The notes under the pieces: generated by a model
Told to the model about the DNA's origin: nothing
The model's database searches: none
Seen by the model: only the letters and a program-made list of their open reading frames with translations
Shown here: positions 1-9,044 of the stretch, in pieces
Layout of the letters: every line of letters begins with the position of its first letter
Numbering within the stretch: position 1 is the stretch's first letter
Position numbers and translations under genes: made by a program
NCBI GenBank assembly: GCA_942491935.1
Contig: CALOCZ010000064.1
Coordinates: forward strand, 62,001 to 126,000
Length of the DNA stretch: 64,000 nucleotides
Direction of reading: 5' to 3'
Source of the DNA: JAGTVG01 sp942491935
GTDB lineage: Bacteria; Bacteroidota; Bacteroidia; Cytophagales; Cyclobacteriaceae

Positions 1-605
1 TTCGATATCGCCTGCATTCAAACCTTCCAACATCTGGTAAACAGCCTGAATAGGCATCCTGCTTCTTTTCCCATTCATCAATACAATCACCCCCCTTTTC
101 CATTTAATGCCAGAGTATTATTCTGCCGGTTTACAAACACCCCCGGTGATTTTTCCAATACGTCGATAACAGATTGTCCGGCAGAGGTAATGAGGCTGGG
201 TACATTCACTACCATTTTCCCCATTTCCATTTCATAAAGAGGCTTTTCGGCTCTTATCACTACCTCTTCCAATTCCTGCGATTCTTCGGCTAAAATTATT
301 GGATCAAGCTGAATATTAATTCCTTTTTCCACATATAACAAGGTTGAATAGGATTTCGAAAATCCAATCATATAAGACTCAATCAGGTAGGTGCCGGTTG
401 GAATATTTGCTAAGGTATAATATCCATCTTCATCTGTAACAGCGCCTTTCACAAATGCAGAATCATTGCCATTAAGAAGCAATACATTGGCAAATGCTAC
501 TCCATAATCGTAGTTGTCCATTATCCTGCCGTTTATAGCGGATTGAGCTGAAGCAGAAAATGAGGATATTACTGAAAGAAGAATCAGCAGAATTTGACCT
601 TTCAT
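1..605 (-). pseudogene. TonB-dependent receptor, N-terminal part, frameshifted and cut by the window edge
   Basis: Outer-membrane receptor of the Bacteroidota beta-barrel type. It begins with a signal peptide (about residues 1-20, ending SASAQ), then a carboxypeptidase-regulatory-like domain (about 24-105), then the start of the plug (ILAEESQELEEVVIRAEKP, DVLEKSPGVFVNR). The frame stops at 87-89 straight after LNGKGG. Moving one base in the G-run (C6 on the plus strand, 90-95) opens a frame reading VIVLMNGKRSRMPIQAVYQ to the window edge, which is the expected plug continuation. One G therefore seems to be missing. The intact receptor at 56250-58658 belongs to the same family and reads LRGSSGFMVLIDGIPS at this place. 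The barrel lies outside the window. The lesion may be real or a homopolymer sequencing error. Confidence 0.82.
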
Positions 606-844
606 GGGTGTTGCGTTTGGTTTACCAGTTAAGAATTTCTTAAGCTTAATTTGAGATAATGACCTGTCAAGAGCACCTAAAATGCGGTCATTCCAACAAA
701 GTCACATTATCCCAATTTGCTAAATTAAAATAAATATTGAACTAATCCTATTATGAAGAAAATTACTAAAACAACAGGATGGTGCAAGAGAAGGCATTTC
801 CTGTCGAAAATTTCAGAATAAAATTTATATCGCAATTTAGTAGG

Positions 845-2389
845 CTATTTGAAACTACTCTCCTTACTAGGATCTCCCTTTCCATCATAAACAGCTGTTC
901 GGGGATAGGGAAATAAAGGTCTGGACAAAACAACTTTCCCCTTTTGGACTTTATTTACCACTAACCTGTCAGTAGCCTCTCCTTTTTCCACCCAAGCCCG
1001 GATCACATTGAGCCAATCAACCTGGTCTGGTCCGGGTCCACCGCCACAATGCAAAACGCCGGGGAGAAGGTATAATTTTGTAAAATCGTCTGCATCAGGA
1101 TTTGCCTGAAGGATAGATTCGAAATGGTCTATTGTGGCGAGAGCTGATAGTGCGGCATCCTCCCAACCATGTGCAAAAAGTATTTTTCCCCCACTTTTCT
1201 TATAAGCTGAATAATCCGGATTGTTAGCATTAAGATATGAAGCGGCATATTGGGTGTCACTGAAAAAGTTTTCAAAATTATATGTTGAATAATCCCAGTC
1301 AGGATCATTAAAAACGAGGAATTTGAAAATTTCTGTTCCAAATCCAAATTGAAGACTTGGGAAACCAAGAGGCTTCAGGGATGCTTCAGGACCTACAATC
1401 CAATTATTCCAACCACCACCTCTATTCTCTCCACCAAGAGGGAAACCAGGATAAATTTCCTTCCCATCAATGTTTACACCAGCATAAATGGTCTTTATCA
1501 CTTGAATTTGTTCTACTGTGAAGCAATTGTCTCCTGCATTCCCATCCGGACATACTGGCAAATCTTCCGGATTAAAATCACAATTCCTTGGATCTGTAAT
1601 TAATCCATCTTTCAGGCCGTCTATTTCATCGCAGGTTTTTAGAACTGTTTCCTGAAGTAATCTCTGATTGTCTTTTGTCAGTACTGGGCTTTCGAGGTTT
1701 TGGGGATCAGGATACAAAGCTTTGGAGTTCTGGATGAATTCAGCAGCAATGGCCGGCCAGTCAAAGGCAGGTGCCATTGCTAAGATTCCATCGAAATCTT
1801 CAGGATAACGCTGGGCTTCCATCATTGCCTGCCCCCCACCTCTGGAACATCCAATAAAATAGGAATACTCCGGATCAGCACAGTAAAAATTAAAGATCAG
1901 GACTTTGGAGACTTCTGCAGTCTTATGGATGGCCATATGCCCAAAGTTCAACTGTCTCTCCATATTGTTCAGTGCCCAATCCGCTTTAATTCCATTCGCT
2001 TTATGACCAGTATCAGTTCCAGCTGTTGCAAATCCCTGGTTGATCGTATACCTGGCCATATTTTGAATATTCCCAACAAATCCGCCACCACCTCCCATGG
2101 CAAACCTTCCATTCCATTCTTCTGGCAGCAATAGTTCAAAGTGAATTTCTTTCCCTATCCTGCCTAAGATCTTGCAATGAGCCTTATCGCTTGTTTTCAA
2201 TTCTGCAGATTCTGTATTCACAGCAGTTGCCTCCAGAATGGTAACATCAGGCAGGCGCAGATCTTTTATCTCTGAACACGGGATGCAAGAGTTTGCTATT
2301 GTGAAATCATCCGGTTGTGCTATGGCTACTGCCAGGCTAAGTGTAAACAGGATTAAGACAGATCCTGATTTGGATATGTAGGAGTACAT
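845..2389 (-). CDS. Tannase/feruloyl esterase family alpha/beta hydrolase, secreted
   Basis: A 514-residue exported serine hydrolase of the tannase/feruloyl esterase family, whose known members cleave gallate or hydroxycinnamate esters of sugars. A signal peptide (about 1-25, ending AIAQ) is followed by an NSCIPC segment near the mature N terminus. The nucleophile elbow is GCSRGGGQAM with Ser182, the acid probably lies in HGWEDAALS, and the histidine is in LPGVLHCGGGPGPDQVDWL, a typical tannase C terminus. Glycine-rich GGGGGFVG near residues 100-106 probably forms the oxyanion region. It stands alone, divergent from the SGNH hydrolase across about 230 AT-rich bases. The exact ester substrate cannot be read from the sequence. 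Confidence 0.9.
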   Translation of the reverse strand: MYSYISKSGSVLILFTLSLAVAIAQPDDFTIANSCIPCSEIKDLRLPDVTILEATAVNTESAELKTSDKAHCKILGRIGKEIHFELLLPEEWNGRFAMGGGGGFVGNIQNMARYTINQGFATAGTDTGHKANGIKADWALNNMERQLNFGHMAIHKTAEVSKVLIFNFYCADPEYSYFIGCSRGGGQAMMEAQRYPEDFDGILAMAPAFDWPAIAAEFIQNSKALYPDPQNLESPVLTKDNQRLLQETVLKTCDEIDGLKDGLITDPRNCDFNPEDLPVCPDGNAGDNCFTVEQIQVIKTIYAGVNIDGKEIYPGFPLGGENRGGGWNNWIVGPEASLKPLGFPSLQFGFGTEIFKFLVFNDPDWDYSTYNFENFFSDTQYAASYLNANNPDYSAYKKSGGKILFAHGWEDAALSALATIDHFESILQANPDADDFTKLYLLPGVLHCGGGPGPDQVDWLNVIRAWVEKGEATDRLVVNKVQKGKVVLSRPLFPYPRTAVYDGKGDPSKESSFK

Positions 2390-2618
2390 TTTGAGTTTAT
2401 TAAAATGATATTATGCAAAATACAAAATATTTGAATTTGCCATTTATCATATAAGAAAATTTATGTAATAATATGTTAATTACATTTAAAACCAGAATTT
2501 ACTGTAAATTACAACACAAACTATCTCATCAAATTTTACTTAAAGATTATTATTTTTAAATTTCAGTCCTTTTAATTGAAAATTATAAATAGGAATATAA
2601 CTATAAATTTTTCGTAAA

Positions 2619-3383
2619 ATGACCAATAAGAAAAAATCGAAAAGAAGGGATTTCTTTAAAAAAATTGCCCTTACTGGTGTTGGCCTTTCCAGCCTTCCTT
2701 ATCTTTCTATAGCTAAACCTCAAAATTCCAGAAAAGATATTCCAGAGAATTCAACGATCTTGTTCCAGGGAGATTCCATAACTGATGCTGGCAGAAACCG
2801 GGGTAACTATTATCCAAACGATGGACGGGGATTGGGAAGCGGTTATGCATTCCAGGTTATTGCTGATTTGTTGGGAAATAATCCTGAAAAGGGGCTAAAA
2901 TGTTATAATCGAGGTATTAGTGGCAACAAAGTTAATCAGTTAGCTAATAGATGGGATGACGACTGTCTGAATCTCAAACCGGATGTATTGAGCATACTGA
3001 TTGGGGTTAATGATTTCTGGCACACTTTAACTGGAAATTATGGAGGTACCGCCAAATCCTATAGTGATGATTTCAGGGCTTTGCTCGACCAAACTAAAAA
3101 AGCAATCCCTGATGTTAAGCTTATTATAGGGGAACCTTTTGCTGTTAAGGGAGGTTCAGCTATTACTTCCGAATGGGATAATGACTTCCCAGACTATCAG
3201 AAATATGCAAGGCAGATTGCCAAAGATTATGATGCTGCATTTATTCCGTATCAGGAAGTATTTAACAATGCTCTAAAAACTGCTCCGGTCACGTATTGGT
3301 GTCCTGACGGTGTGCATCCATCAATTGGCGGGGCCTGGCTTATGAAAAATGCCTGGCTGGAAGCGTTTAATCAAATTATTTGA
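2619..3383 (+). CDS. SGNH/GDSL-type esterase, exported
   Basis: A 254-residue SGNH hydrolase. The N terminus has a twin-arginine-like signal (KSKRRDFFKKIALTGVG followed by a hydrophobic stretch). Block I is FQGDSITDAG with Ser53. The family glycine and asparagine blocks are seen in NRGISGNKVNQLANRW and LIGVNDFW, and block V is CPDGVHPS with Asp230 and His233. Members of this branch act as carbohydrate esterases or lysophospholipase-like esterases, often removing acetyl groups from polysaccharides; the substrate here is unknown. It is transcribed away from the tannase gene, so the two could be co-regulated from the shared intergenic region, but no operator was seen. Confidence 0.88.
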   Translation: MTNKKKSKRRDFFKKIALTGVGLSSLPYLSIAKPQNSRKDIPENSTILFQGDSITDAGRNRGNYYPNDGRGLGSGYAFQVIADLLGNNPEKGLKCYNRGISGNKVNQLANRWDDDCLNLKPDVLSILIGVNDFWHTLTGNYGGTAKSYSDDFRALLDQTKKAIPDVKLIIGEPFAVKGGSAITSEWDNDFPDYQKYARQIAKDYDAAFIPYQEVFNNALKTAPVTYWCPDGVHPSIGGAWLMKNAWLEAFNQII

Positions 3384-3953
3384 ATTACATAGTTCAATGC
3401 CCTTATAAGAGACAATTTTCTAAAATTGTTTGCCGGTATATTTGGACAGGTTTTATAGTCATTTCCAATAGTGTTTTTTAATTGACAACAAATGTTAATA
3501 TACATTATCATGTGCGTTATGAATAGAATTAAAAGCAAATACCCTGTCATCTTTGCTAATAAAAGTGCTGGAATGACTGTAGCCTTCCCTTTTTTCGGAC
3601 CACATTAAATTATACATTTTTGATTTAATTCCATTGTTGTTGAGCTGTTAATTGTAGTAAAGTTAAGGGCTGGAATTCTGGGTTGTACTTTTCCACTATT
3701 CGCAGCATTATTAATAATATATAACAGGAGGTATTCCATTTAATGATTTATGAGGATGCTTGAAATTGTAATCCTCTTTCCATTTTTGAATTAGTGTCCT
3801 TAATTGGTCCAAATCTTCAAACCAGTAAGCATCCAATATATCTTCCAGGCGTCATTGTAATTCTGTTATTATTAGTTAATGTGAAAGACATTATTTAAAT
3901 TTAACTTGCACTATTAGATTATATACTCACTTAATCTTCAAATTGATAAAATC
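3384..3953. other. Intergenic region containing an IS relic
   Basis: About 570 bases between the SGNH hydrolase and the DUF2911 gene. The only recognisable content is the C-terminal piece of an IS3-type transposase on the minus strand (listed separately). No intact open frame, clear terminal inverted repeat or target duplication was found. The last 60 bases before 3954 probably hold the DUF2911 promoter, but no convincing Bacteroidota -33/-7 pair was identified. Confidence 0.6.
3723..3845 (-). pseudogene. IS3-family transposase relic (C-terminal end of the integrase core)
   Basis: The minus strand reads EDILDAYWFEDLDQLRTLIQ, then a KWKEDYNFKHPHKSLNG stretch, then IPPV. This is the characteristic end of the rve integrase domain of IS3-type OrfB proteins (a DAYxFExLDQ motif followed by YNxxxPHKSLxGxxP). 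A stop codon lies just upstream in this frame, and no homology to the DDE catalytic part was found up to 3950. The piece is therefore a short remnant of about 40 codons. It records a past insertion and later deletion. Confidence 0.72.
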
Positions 3954-4490
3954 ATGAAAAATTATTTGCAAAAAGTTACGATGGTTGTAGCTCTTATTTC
4001 TTTTGTTTTCTTTTCAGCTACAATTTCAGCCCAAGATGACAAATCCCAAAGGCCAAGCCCGCCGGCAAAAGTATCTGGAAATGTTGGTAGCACATTAGTT
4101 ACCATCGATTACAGTCAACCTTCCGTTAAGGAAAGAGAAATCTGGGGTGGATTGGTACCCTATGGGAAAGTATGGAGAACAGGAGCAAATGAAGCCACCA
4201 CATTTGAAGCAAGCACTGATGTAAAAGTTGAAGGAGAATCTTTAAAGGCAGGAAAATATGGATTGTTTACCATTCCCGGTGAAAATGAATGGGTAATCAT
4301 TTTCAATTCAGTATCAGATCAATGGGGTGCATTCAGTTACGATGAATCTAAGGATGTGCTTAGGGTAAAGGTTAAATCCGAACAAGTTGCTGATAATACC
4401 GAAAAGATGACATTCAAAATCAGTGATGATGGGACGGTTTCCCTGATGTGGGAAAAGTTGGTTGTAAATTTTAATGTATCCGGAAGCTAA
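3954..4490 (+). CDS. DUF2911 domain-containing secreted protein
   Basis: A 178-residue exported protein with a signal peptide (about 1-26, ending ATISAQ) and one DUF2911 domain. Typical family motifs are SPPAKVSG, VTIDYSQPSVKEREIWG, LVPYGKVWRTGANEATTF and LKAGKYGLFTIPGENEWVIIFN. DUF2911 proteins are very common in Bacteroidota. They are secreted or periplasmic and have no established biochemical activity. The length matches the short single-domain members. It is a single gene with no partner close enough to form an operon. Confidence 0.92.
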   Translation: MKNYLQKVTMVVALISFVFFSATISAQDDKSQRPSPPAKVSGNVGSTLVTIDYSQPSVKEREIWGGLVPYGKVWRTGANEATTFEASTDVKVEGESLKAGKYGLFTIPGENEWVIIFNSVSDQWGAFSYDESKDVLRVKVKSEQVADNTEKMTFKISDDGTVSLMWEKLVVNFNVSGS

Positions 4491-4972
4491 AGAATTTCAA
4501 GACATACGATCAAAACCTATGAGTCCGGTATAACCGACAATATCGGTAAACATAATTTCCACGAGTCTGCGAGCTTCGTGCATGTTTGAACACTAACGGT
4601 TTTAAACATCCAAATCTTTTACCAGATGCAATAATAAAGTTAAGTGTATGATGAAATAGTTTATTGAGATGATAATAATCACAATACTTTTAGAGATGCT
4701 TTATTAAGCATTTAGAATGATGCTATTACATATTTTTAAAACCGAGATCGTAGAAACACTTTAAAAGTCAATTTTCTCTATGCATAGTAAAAAGGAATGC
4801 ATCAGATGCTTTCTTTTGCTGCTGATCAGTGTAATGTGAGTAATCTTGTAATTCACTAATGTATGTACCATTCTCCATGAACGTTCTGCCTGTCGTTCAC
4901 AGACATCCACTTATGCATATGTATGGCACATATCCTTCCCTTTGAATAAGTGATACTGAATATGAGCCTTTG
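4491..4972. other. Intergenic region, no gene seen
   Basis: Nearly 480 bases downstream of both DUF2911 and hflC, which are convergent here. No open frame of note was found. It contains a short inverted repeat near 4560-4580 (CACGA...TCGTG) and one copy of a 22-bp sequence shared with 8460 and 8736. No strong terminator with a T-run was recognised. Confidence 0.5.
4792..4813. repeat. Dispersed 22-bp repeat, copy 1
   Basis: The sequence around AATGCATCAGATGCTTTCT matches copies at 8460-8481 and 8736-8757 with only two or three differences. In minus-strand translation all three can be read as a KA(S/P)DAFL peptide. No gene is evident around this copy. Function unknown. Confidence 0.5.
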
Positions 4973-5908
4973 TCAATCCATTTTCTTCAGGTATTTATAC
5001 AATTCGCTGTCTGTAGAAATAAAAATGGATGTTTTATTATCAAAGGTTTTCTCAAATGTTTCCATTGATTTCAGAAAACTATACAGATTCCTCGATTGAC
5101 TTGATTGATCATAAGCCTGGGCATATATCAACGCGGCAGCGGCATCTGCTTTACCTTTTATCTGTTCAGCCTCTCTGAATGCGTTGGATTGTATGCTTTT
5201 AAGTTCCCTTTCCTTTTCACCATTAATACGGGAAGCTTCTCCCTGACCTTCCGATCGAAATTTATCAGCGATACGGAAACGCTCACTTTTCATTCGTTCA
5301 TATACCTGGTCCTGTACTTCCTGCACATAATTGATGCGCTTAAATCGAAAATCCAGTATCTCAATTCCCAGGTCTGCCGTTTGTTTGTTAGCGGATGCCA
5401 GGATTTCCTTCTGAATCTTTTCCCGGCCTACATAAATAACGGTCAGAGAATCACTTATGATTTCACTATCGGATGAAACAGGGGTTCTGTTACTGGTTCT
5501 TACAGCTTCTTCGATATTATTATTGGCAATAAAATTTCTTGTATCTCCATCAAGAATATCATCAATACGTGATTGAGCCCCTCGTTCGTTTGTAAGTCGT
5601 TTAAAGAATTGGAGCGGGTCAGTGATCTGCCATCTTGCATAGGTATCGACATAAATGAACTTTTTGTCTTTGGTTGGAACCTGGTTCGGATCTCCGTTCC
5701 ATTCCATATATCGTTTTTCGAAATAATTGGCAACTTGTATAAAAGGAACCTTAAAGTATATGCCGGGTTCGGTCAGCGCTTTTCCAATGGGTCTGCCGAA
5801 TTGAGTTATTACTACTTGATCTTTTTCCTGCACAATAAATGCGCTTCCCGACAAGCCAATAATGATAATAAGGGCTAAGAATGCCAGTAATATTATTTTA
5901 GTTTTCAT
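4973..5908 (-). CDS. hflC: HflC, SPFH-domain modulator of FtsH protease
   Basis: An integral inner-membrane protein of the band-7/SPFH family that, with HflK, forms a large periplasmic-facing cage around FtsH and modulates its proteolysis. The N terminus has one membrane segment (about 4-26), followed by the SPFH domain with the diagnostic VQEKDQVVITQFGRPIG. The motif RFKRINYVQEVQDQVYERM and an alpha-helical SRINGEKERELKSIQ stretch follow. The start ATG at 5908 overlaps the hflK stop by 11 bases. An ATG six codons upstream is also possible and would lengthen the overlap. The pair forms an operon with hflK first. No ftsH gene is present in the window. Confidence 0.93.
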   Translation of the reverse strand: MKTKIILLAFLALIIIIGLSGSAFIVQEKDQVVITQFGRPIGKALTEPGIYFKVPFIQVANYFEKRYMEWNGDPNQVPTKDKKFIYVDTYARWQITDPLQFFKRLTNERGAQSRIDDILDGDTRNFIANNNIEEAVRTSNRTPVSSDSEIISDSLTVIYVGREKIQKEILASANKQTADLGIEILDFRFKRINYVQEVQDQVYERMKSERFRIADKFRSEGQGEASRINGEKERELKSIQSNAFREAEQIKGKADAAAALIYAQAYDQSSQSRNLYSFLKSMETFEKTFDNKTSIFISTDSELYKYLKKMD

Positions 5909-6893
5909 TATTTTCTTTTTTTTCATTCATCTGCATCTGTAATAGCGGCAAAACATTGTTGCCTTCTTGGTCGGTAATGACTACGTTCCCGATTTTGGGG
6001 ATTACATTCGACATCGTTTCAAGGTAAATCCTTCTTTTAGTCACTTCCGGGGCCTTAACATACTCACTATAAAGGGCCTTGAACCTGGCAACTTCTCCTT
6101 GTGCCATGTTTACCCGTTCTGTAGCATACCCTTCAGCCTTTTGAATGGTTTCTAACGCCTGACCACTTGCTTTGGGTATTACCTTATTATATTCCGATTT
6201 AGCCTGGTTAATTAACGTTTCCTTTTCCTGCTGGGCTTCATTAACAGCATTGAAAGCGGCTTTTACCGGTTCGGGTGGATTGATATCCTGAAGCACTACC
6301 TGTTCTATTTTAATACCCATTGAATATTCCCTGCAAATGGCCTGGATCAGCTCTTCAAGTTGGCTTCCTATTTCCGTTCGGCCTACAGTCAGCACTTCAT
6401 TCACGGTACGGTCACCAACGATTTGTCGCATTGCTGCCTCGGAGATATCACGGAGCGTGTTTTCGGGATTGCGGACCTTAAAGAGGTAATTATATGCATT
6501 GTCAACCCTGAATTGAACAACCCATTCCACTTCGGCAAGATTAAGGTCACCTGTAAGCATCAGAGATTCATCTTTTGTAGTTGACGAATGGCTATATTCA
6601 GAATCGATTCCTGCACTTGAGGTCCGGAATCCAAACTCAAGTTTCTGCTGCCGTTCCACCGGAACTTTGAAAACGACTTCAACAAAAGGAATTTTCATGT
6701 TCAAACCTGGTTCTACTTGACGTACATACCTGCCAAATCGTGTAATAACGCCTACTTCTTCAGTGCTAATCTGAAATATGGATGTCCATAATATGATAAT
6801 TAAAAATAGCACTGAAACAATGAGCCTCCAGGAACTAAGTATTTTTCCCAGTTCAGGAGGCAAGTTTAATTGTTCATTAAGAGGATTAGCCAT
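5898..6893 (-). CDS. hflK: HflK, SPFH-domain modulator of FtsH protease
   Basis: A 331-residue partner of HflC. A short proline-containing cytoplasmic N terminus leads to a membrane segment (about 24-42) and the SPFH domain starting ISTEEVGVITRFGRYVRQVEPGLNMKIPF. The core has the conserved EAAMRQIVGDRTVNEVLT, and the helical tail has VVLQDINPPEPVKAAFNAV, which is typical of HflK. It is shorter than the enterobacterial protein because the long Gly/Pro-rich N terminus is missing, as is usual in Bacteroidota. It is the first gene of hflK-hflC, and its promoter should lie in the roughly 475-base region upstream. Confidence 0.94.
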   Translation of the reverse strand: MANPLNEQLNLPPELGKILSSWRLIVSVLFLIIILWTSIFQISTEEVGVITRFGRYVRQVEPGLNMKIPFVEVVFKVPVERQQKLEFGFRTSSAGIDSEYSHSSTTKDESLMLTGDLNLAEVEWVVQFRVDNAYNYLFKVRNPENTLRDISEAAMRQIVGDRTVNEVLTVGRTEIGSQLEELIQAICREYSMGIKIEQVVLQDINPPEPVKAAFNAVNEAQQEKETLINQAKSEYNKVIPKASGQALETIQKAEGYATERVNMAQGEVARFKALYSEYVKAPEVTKRRIYLETMSNVIPKIGNVVITDQEGNNVLPLLQMQMNEKKENNEN

Positions 6894-7369
6894 TGATTAT
6901 TATTTGATTTACTTAAAGGTAGACCTTATTTCTACAGAAAACCTTGATTGTTGAATATCATTCCAGGAATGGTTTATCTGTTCCTGTTTAATATAGAAAT
7001 GCCTAATATATAATTCTACATTTTTGTTGACTTTACCCACTCCTATTAGTCAAATGAACAATAAGTTTTAGATAATTTTAGTTCCTTAATCAGTCCACAT
7101 TACTTTGATGGGAAACATTGTCTTTCATGTGCACTATCGTTCCTCGTGTATGTTGTCGTTTGGTGCTTCGGGGCACTTGTTTTTCCAACCGCTCCTAAAC
7201 TTAGCGAAAGAAACCAAGCCATAATTTTGTATGATCCGCCAAATGCACTATACACGATGTTGTGCCTCGTTTTCTTATAATTTTAATTTTATTTTTTGTT
7301 AAACATTACATTGATCCATATTACTCATTTTTTTTCAGTAGATCAATATAACATTGCTTCCGGTAAAAT
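6894..7369. other. Intergenic region with a long palindrome
   Basis: It holds the upstream region of hflK and the downstream region of the lipoprotein gene at 7370. The central part is a long imperfect inverted repeat (7145-7256, listed separately). No protein-coding frame was seen. Confidence 0.55.
7145..7256. repeat. Long imperfect palindrome, attC-like in shape
   Basis: Four nested pairs share nearly the same centre near 7200. CGTGTAT (7145-7151) pairs with ATACACG (7250-7256). TTTGG (7159-7163) pairs with CCAAA (7239-7243). CTTGTTTTTC (7176-7185) pairs imperfectly with GAAAGAAACCAAG (7206-7218). CGCT (7190-7193) pairs with AGCG (7203-7206). The 112-base unit would fold into a long bulged hairpin when single-stranded, the architecture of integron attC sites and of other mobile cassette boundaries. 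No integrase is in the window, so the attC comparison rests on shape only. Confidence 0.5.
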
Positions 7370-8224
7370 TTATTTGACATATATGCAGTTAATATCTTCT
7401 TCTATTGGGTTGCTAAAATTATATTGAGAACTTAATGTTTTTGAGAAATCAACTAATTGATTAATTTCTTCAAATATATTTAAGCCATTATTTTTAAAAG
7501 TGAATCCAATTATTTTGTTTTTACTTTGATTAGGAACGTAAAATATCTTTTGAGAAGACTGCTCTGTTAAGATGGACAAACACATATTACGCTCCCCGCC
7601 TTCATGGTTGCTATATTGCGATTTAGTGTCTAAAACTTGTAATGCTCCTGCATTTATTTTTGCCACCTTCAAGATACCTCCTATATGTGGTGTTTGTATC
7701 CAAACCAATTCTACGATCCCGTCATTGTCAAGGTCGTTTATCGTTACAATATTTAACCATTTATAAGATGCTCCTATCTCAGGAACATATGCATATTCAA
7801 ATAAGTGTTCATTAATTATTTTATAAATGACAATTCCAGCTCCTTTAGATACATTTGTTCTTATTGTGATAAATTCCAGCTTATTATCGCCGTCCACATC
7901 ATATAATCGCGGGCGAATATCTTCATAAACATAATCACTTTGCAGTGTGAATTCATAAAAAACACCATCAACCACTGCCACCAATTGCCCTGCTTCTATT
8001 TTATCTCCCAAAACCCCATGGCCGTACTTCTCAGTTGGCATAGCATATTGTGCATAAACACTACTATCCAAACTACTGGTTATTAACTTTTCCGGCATCT
8101 GCACATAATTGGCAGCTAATTGATATAAAATGGTCTGATTATCTATATTTTGATTAGTCTCCTTTTCATTATTACAAGCAATTAATATCGAAAGAGAGAA
8201 TATTTTTAATAAACATTGTTTCAT
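7370..8224 (-). CDS. Lipoprotein with VCBS/FG-GAP-like propeller features, function unknown
   Basis: A 284-residue protein with a lipoprotein signal (FSLSILIACNNE, lipobox LIAC, Cys17). Residues about 105-170 contain calcium-loop-like segments typical of VCBS/FG-GAP blades, such as YDVDGDNKLEFITIR and TINDLDNDGIVELVWIQ. It is therefore probably a small beta-propeller anchored in the outer or inner membrane. It has no close homologue I can name. Its base composition is more AT-rich than the neighbouring hfl genes, and it sits alone next to a long palindrome, so it could have been acquired as a cassette. That origin is an inference. Confidence 0.75.
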   Translation of the reverse strand: MKQCLLKIFSLSILIACNNEKETNQNIDNQTILYQLAANYVQMPEKLITSSLDSSVYAQYAMPTEKYGHGVLGDKIEAGQLVAVVDGVFYEFTLQSDYVYEDIRPRLYDVDGDNKLEFITIRTNVSKGAGIVIYKIINEHLFEYAYVPEIGASYKWLNIVTINDLDNDGIVELVWIQTPHIGGILKVAKINAGALQVLDTKSQYSNHEGGERNMCLSILTEQSSQKIFYVPNQSKNKIIGFTFKNNGLNIFEEINQLVDFSKTLSSQYNFSNPIEEDINCIYVK

Positions 8225-8399
8225 TACTTTTTTTTAAAGTGTAAGTATATTCCTAAAAATAATTTGTTCTGCCTTTTCATTAATGAGGTACAACTTGTTT
8301 ATAAATGTACAAAAAGTTCCTATATCTCCTTAAAAATGGGGGATAAACTCGTATAAGGACTTATGATTTTTGAGACCTATTGAGAATTCGACTATTATA

Positions 8400-8793
8400 T
8401 GTTTTTCAAGCCTGAAATGGTTTCTACTAATAGAGTGTATGACTATTGCCCCACATCCTAAGAATGCATCAGGTGCTTTACGCTTAAGGGTCACATATAG
8501 CGAACCAACTATCAACAATATCCAAGATATCCTTTAGCCGAACCTTATGGAATTCGATTTATTATTAATAGAATAAATTTATATTTTATCTAATTCCTGG
8601 AATATTCAGTACAGAGCAGAATTATTTTTAAGATAATATCGATTTTATAAAAAATATTGAATTACTAAAAACAACTAATTAATGAAATCTCTAAAAATTA
8701 GAGATTTCCCTAATCATACTTTTAATCCACAGTATAAGAATGCATCAGACGCTTTCTCTCGTAGGTTGTCAAGGTTTTTAAGCCTGAGATTGG
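8400..8793. repeat. Mirrored pair of short repeats (copies 2 and 3 of the 22-bp repeat)
   Basis: AAGAATGCATCAGGTGCTTT at 8460 and AAGAATGCATCAGACGCTTT at 8736 differ at two bases. The element GTTTTTCAAGCCTGAAATGG at 8401 resembles GTTTTTAAGCCTGAGATTGG at 8774. Both elements keep the same orientation but their order is swapped, so this is not a simple tandem duplication. A related 22-bp copy is at 4792. Function unknown. Confidence 0.5.
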
Positions 8794-8863
8794 GATTTTT
8801 GGTTTCACGTGCCTCCCTGGCTTTGTAATTCATAAGATCATTGGCGGTAGATGCTGTTTCCAT
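8714..8863 (-). CDS. Possible 49-residue small protein
   Basis: A short frame starting METASTANDLMNYKAREARE and ending KASDAFLYCGLKV. It is charged and probably helical, with no signal peptide. The start chosen is the ATG at 8863; an upstream ATG at 8947 would add an unlikely hydrophobic leader. The KASDAFL part is the translated 22-bp repeat, and a similar peptide (KAPDAFLGCG) can be read from the copy at 8460. That might mean a conserved small-protein family or merely repeated DNA. Confidence 0.25.
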   Translation of the reverse strand: METASTANDLMNYKAREARETKNPNLRLKNLDNLREKASDAFLYCGLKV

Positions 8864-9015
8864 TGTATTAAATTTTGGGTAGTTAAGAATAAGGTTTAGA
8901 GTCATTGGATTGATATAATGGATCCTTATAAAAATCACCTTTACCATTATAACAAAAGGAATTCCCTAACAGTTCATTTTTACTTATGGTAAACATTTTT
9001 GCTAATAGGTAATTC

Positions 9016-9044
9016 TTGACTTTCATCAAAATTCCGTAACTTGT
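9016..9044 (+). promoter_or_regulatory. Candidate Bacteroidota-type promoter
   Basis: TTG at 9016-9018 is followed after 18 bases by TAACTTGT at 9037-9044, close to the Bacteroidota pattern TTTG then TAnnTTTG. It lies about 50 bases upstream of the ATG at 9094. Support is by motif only. Confidence 0.3.

Noticed and set aside
87..95. Programmed ribosomal frameshifting at the TonB receptor G-run
   Set aside because: No clear slippery heptamer with a downstream stimulatory structure is seen. Homopolymer error or mutation is simpler.
1349..1603. Small frames antisense to the tannase gene
   Set aside because: Shadow frames of a well-supported gene, with no start context or domain.
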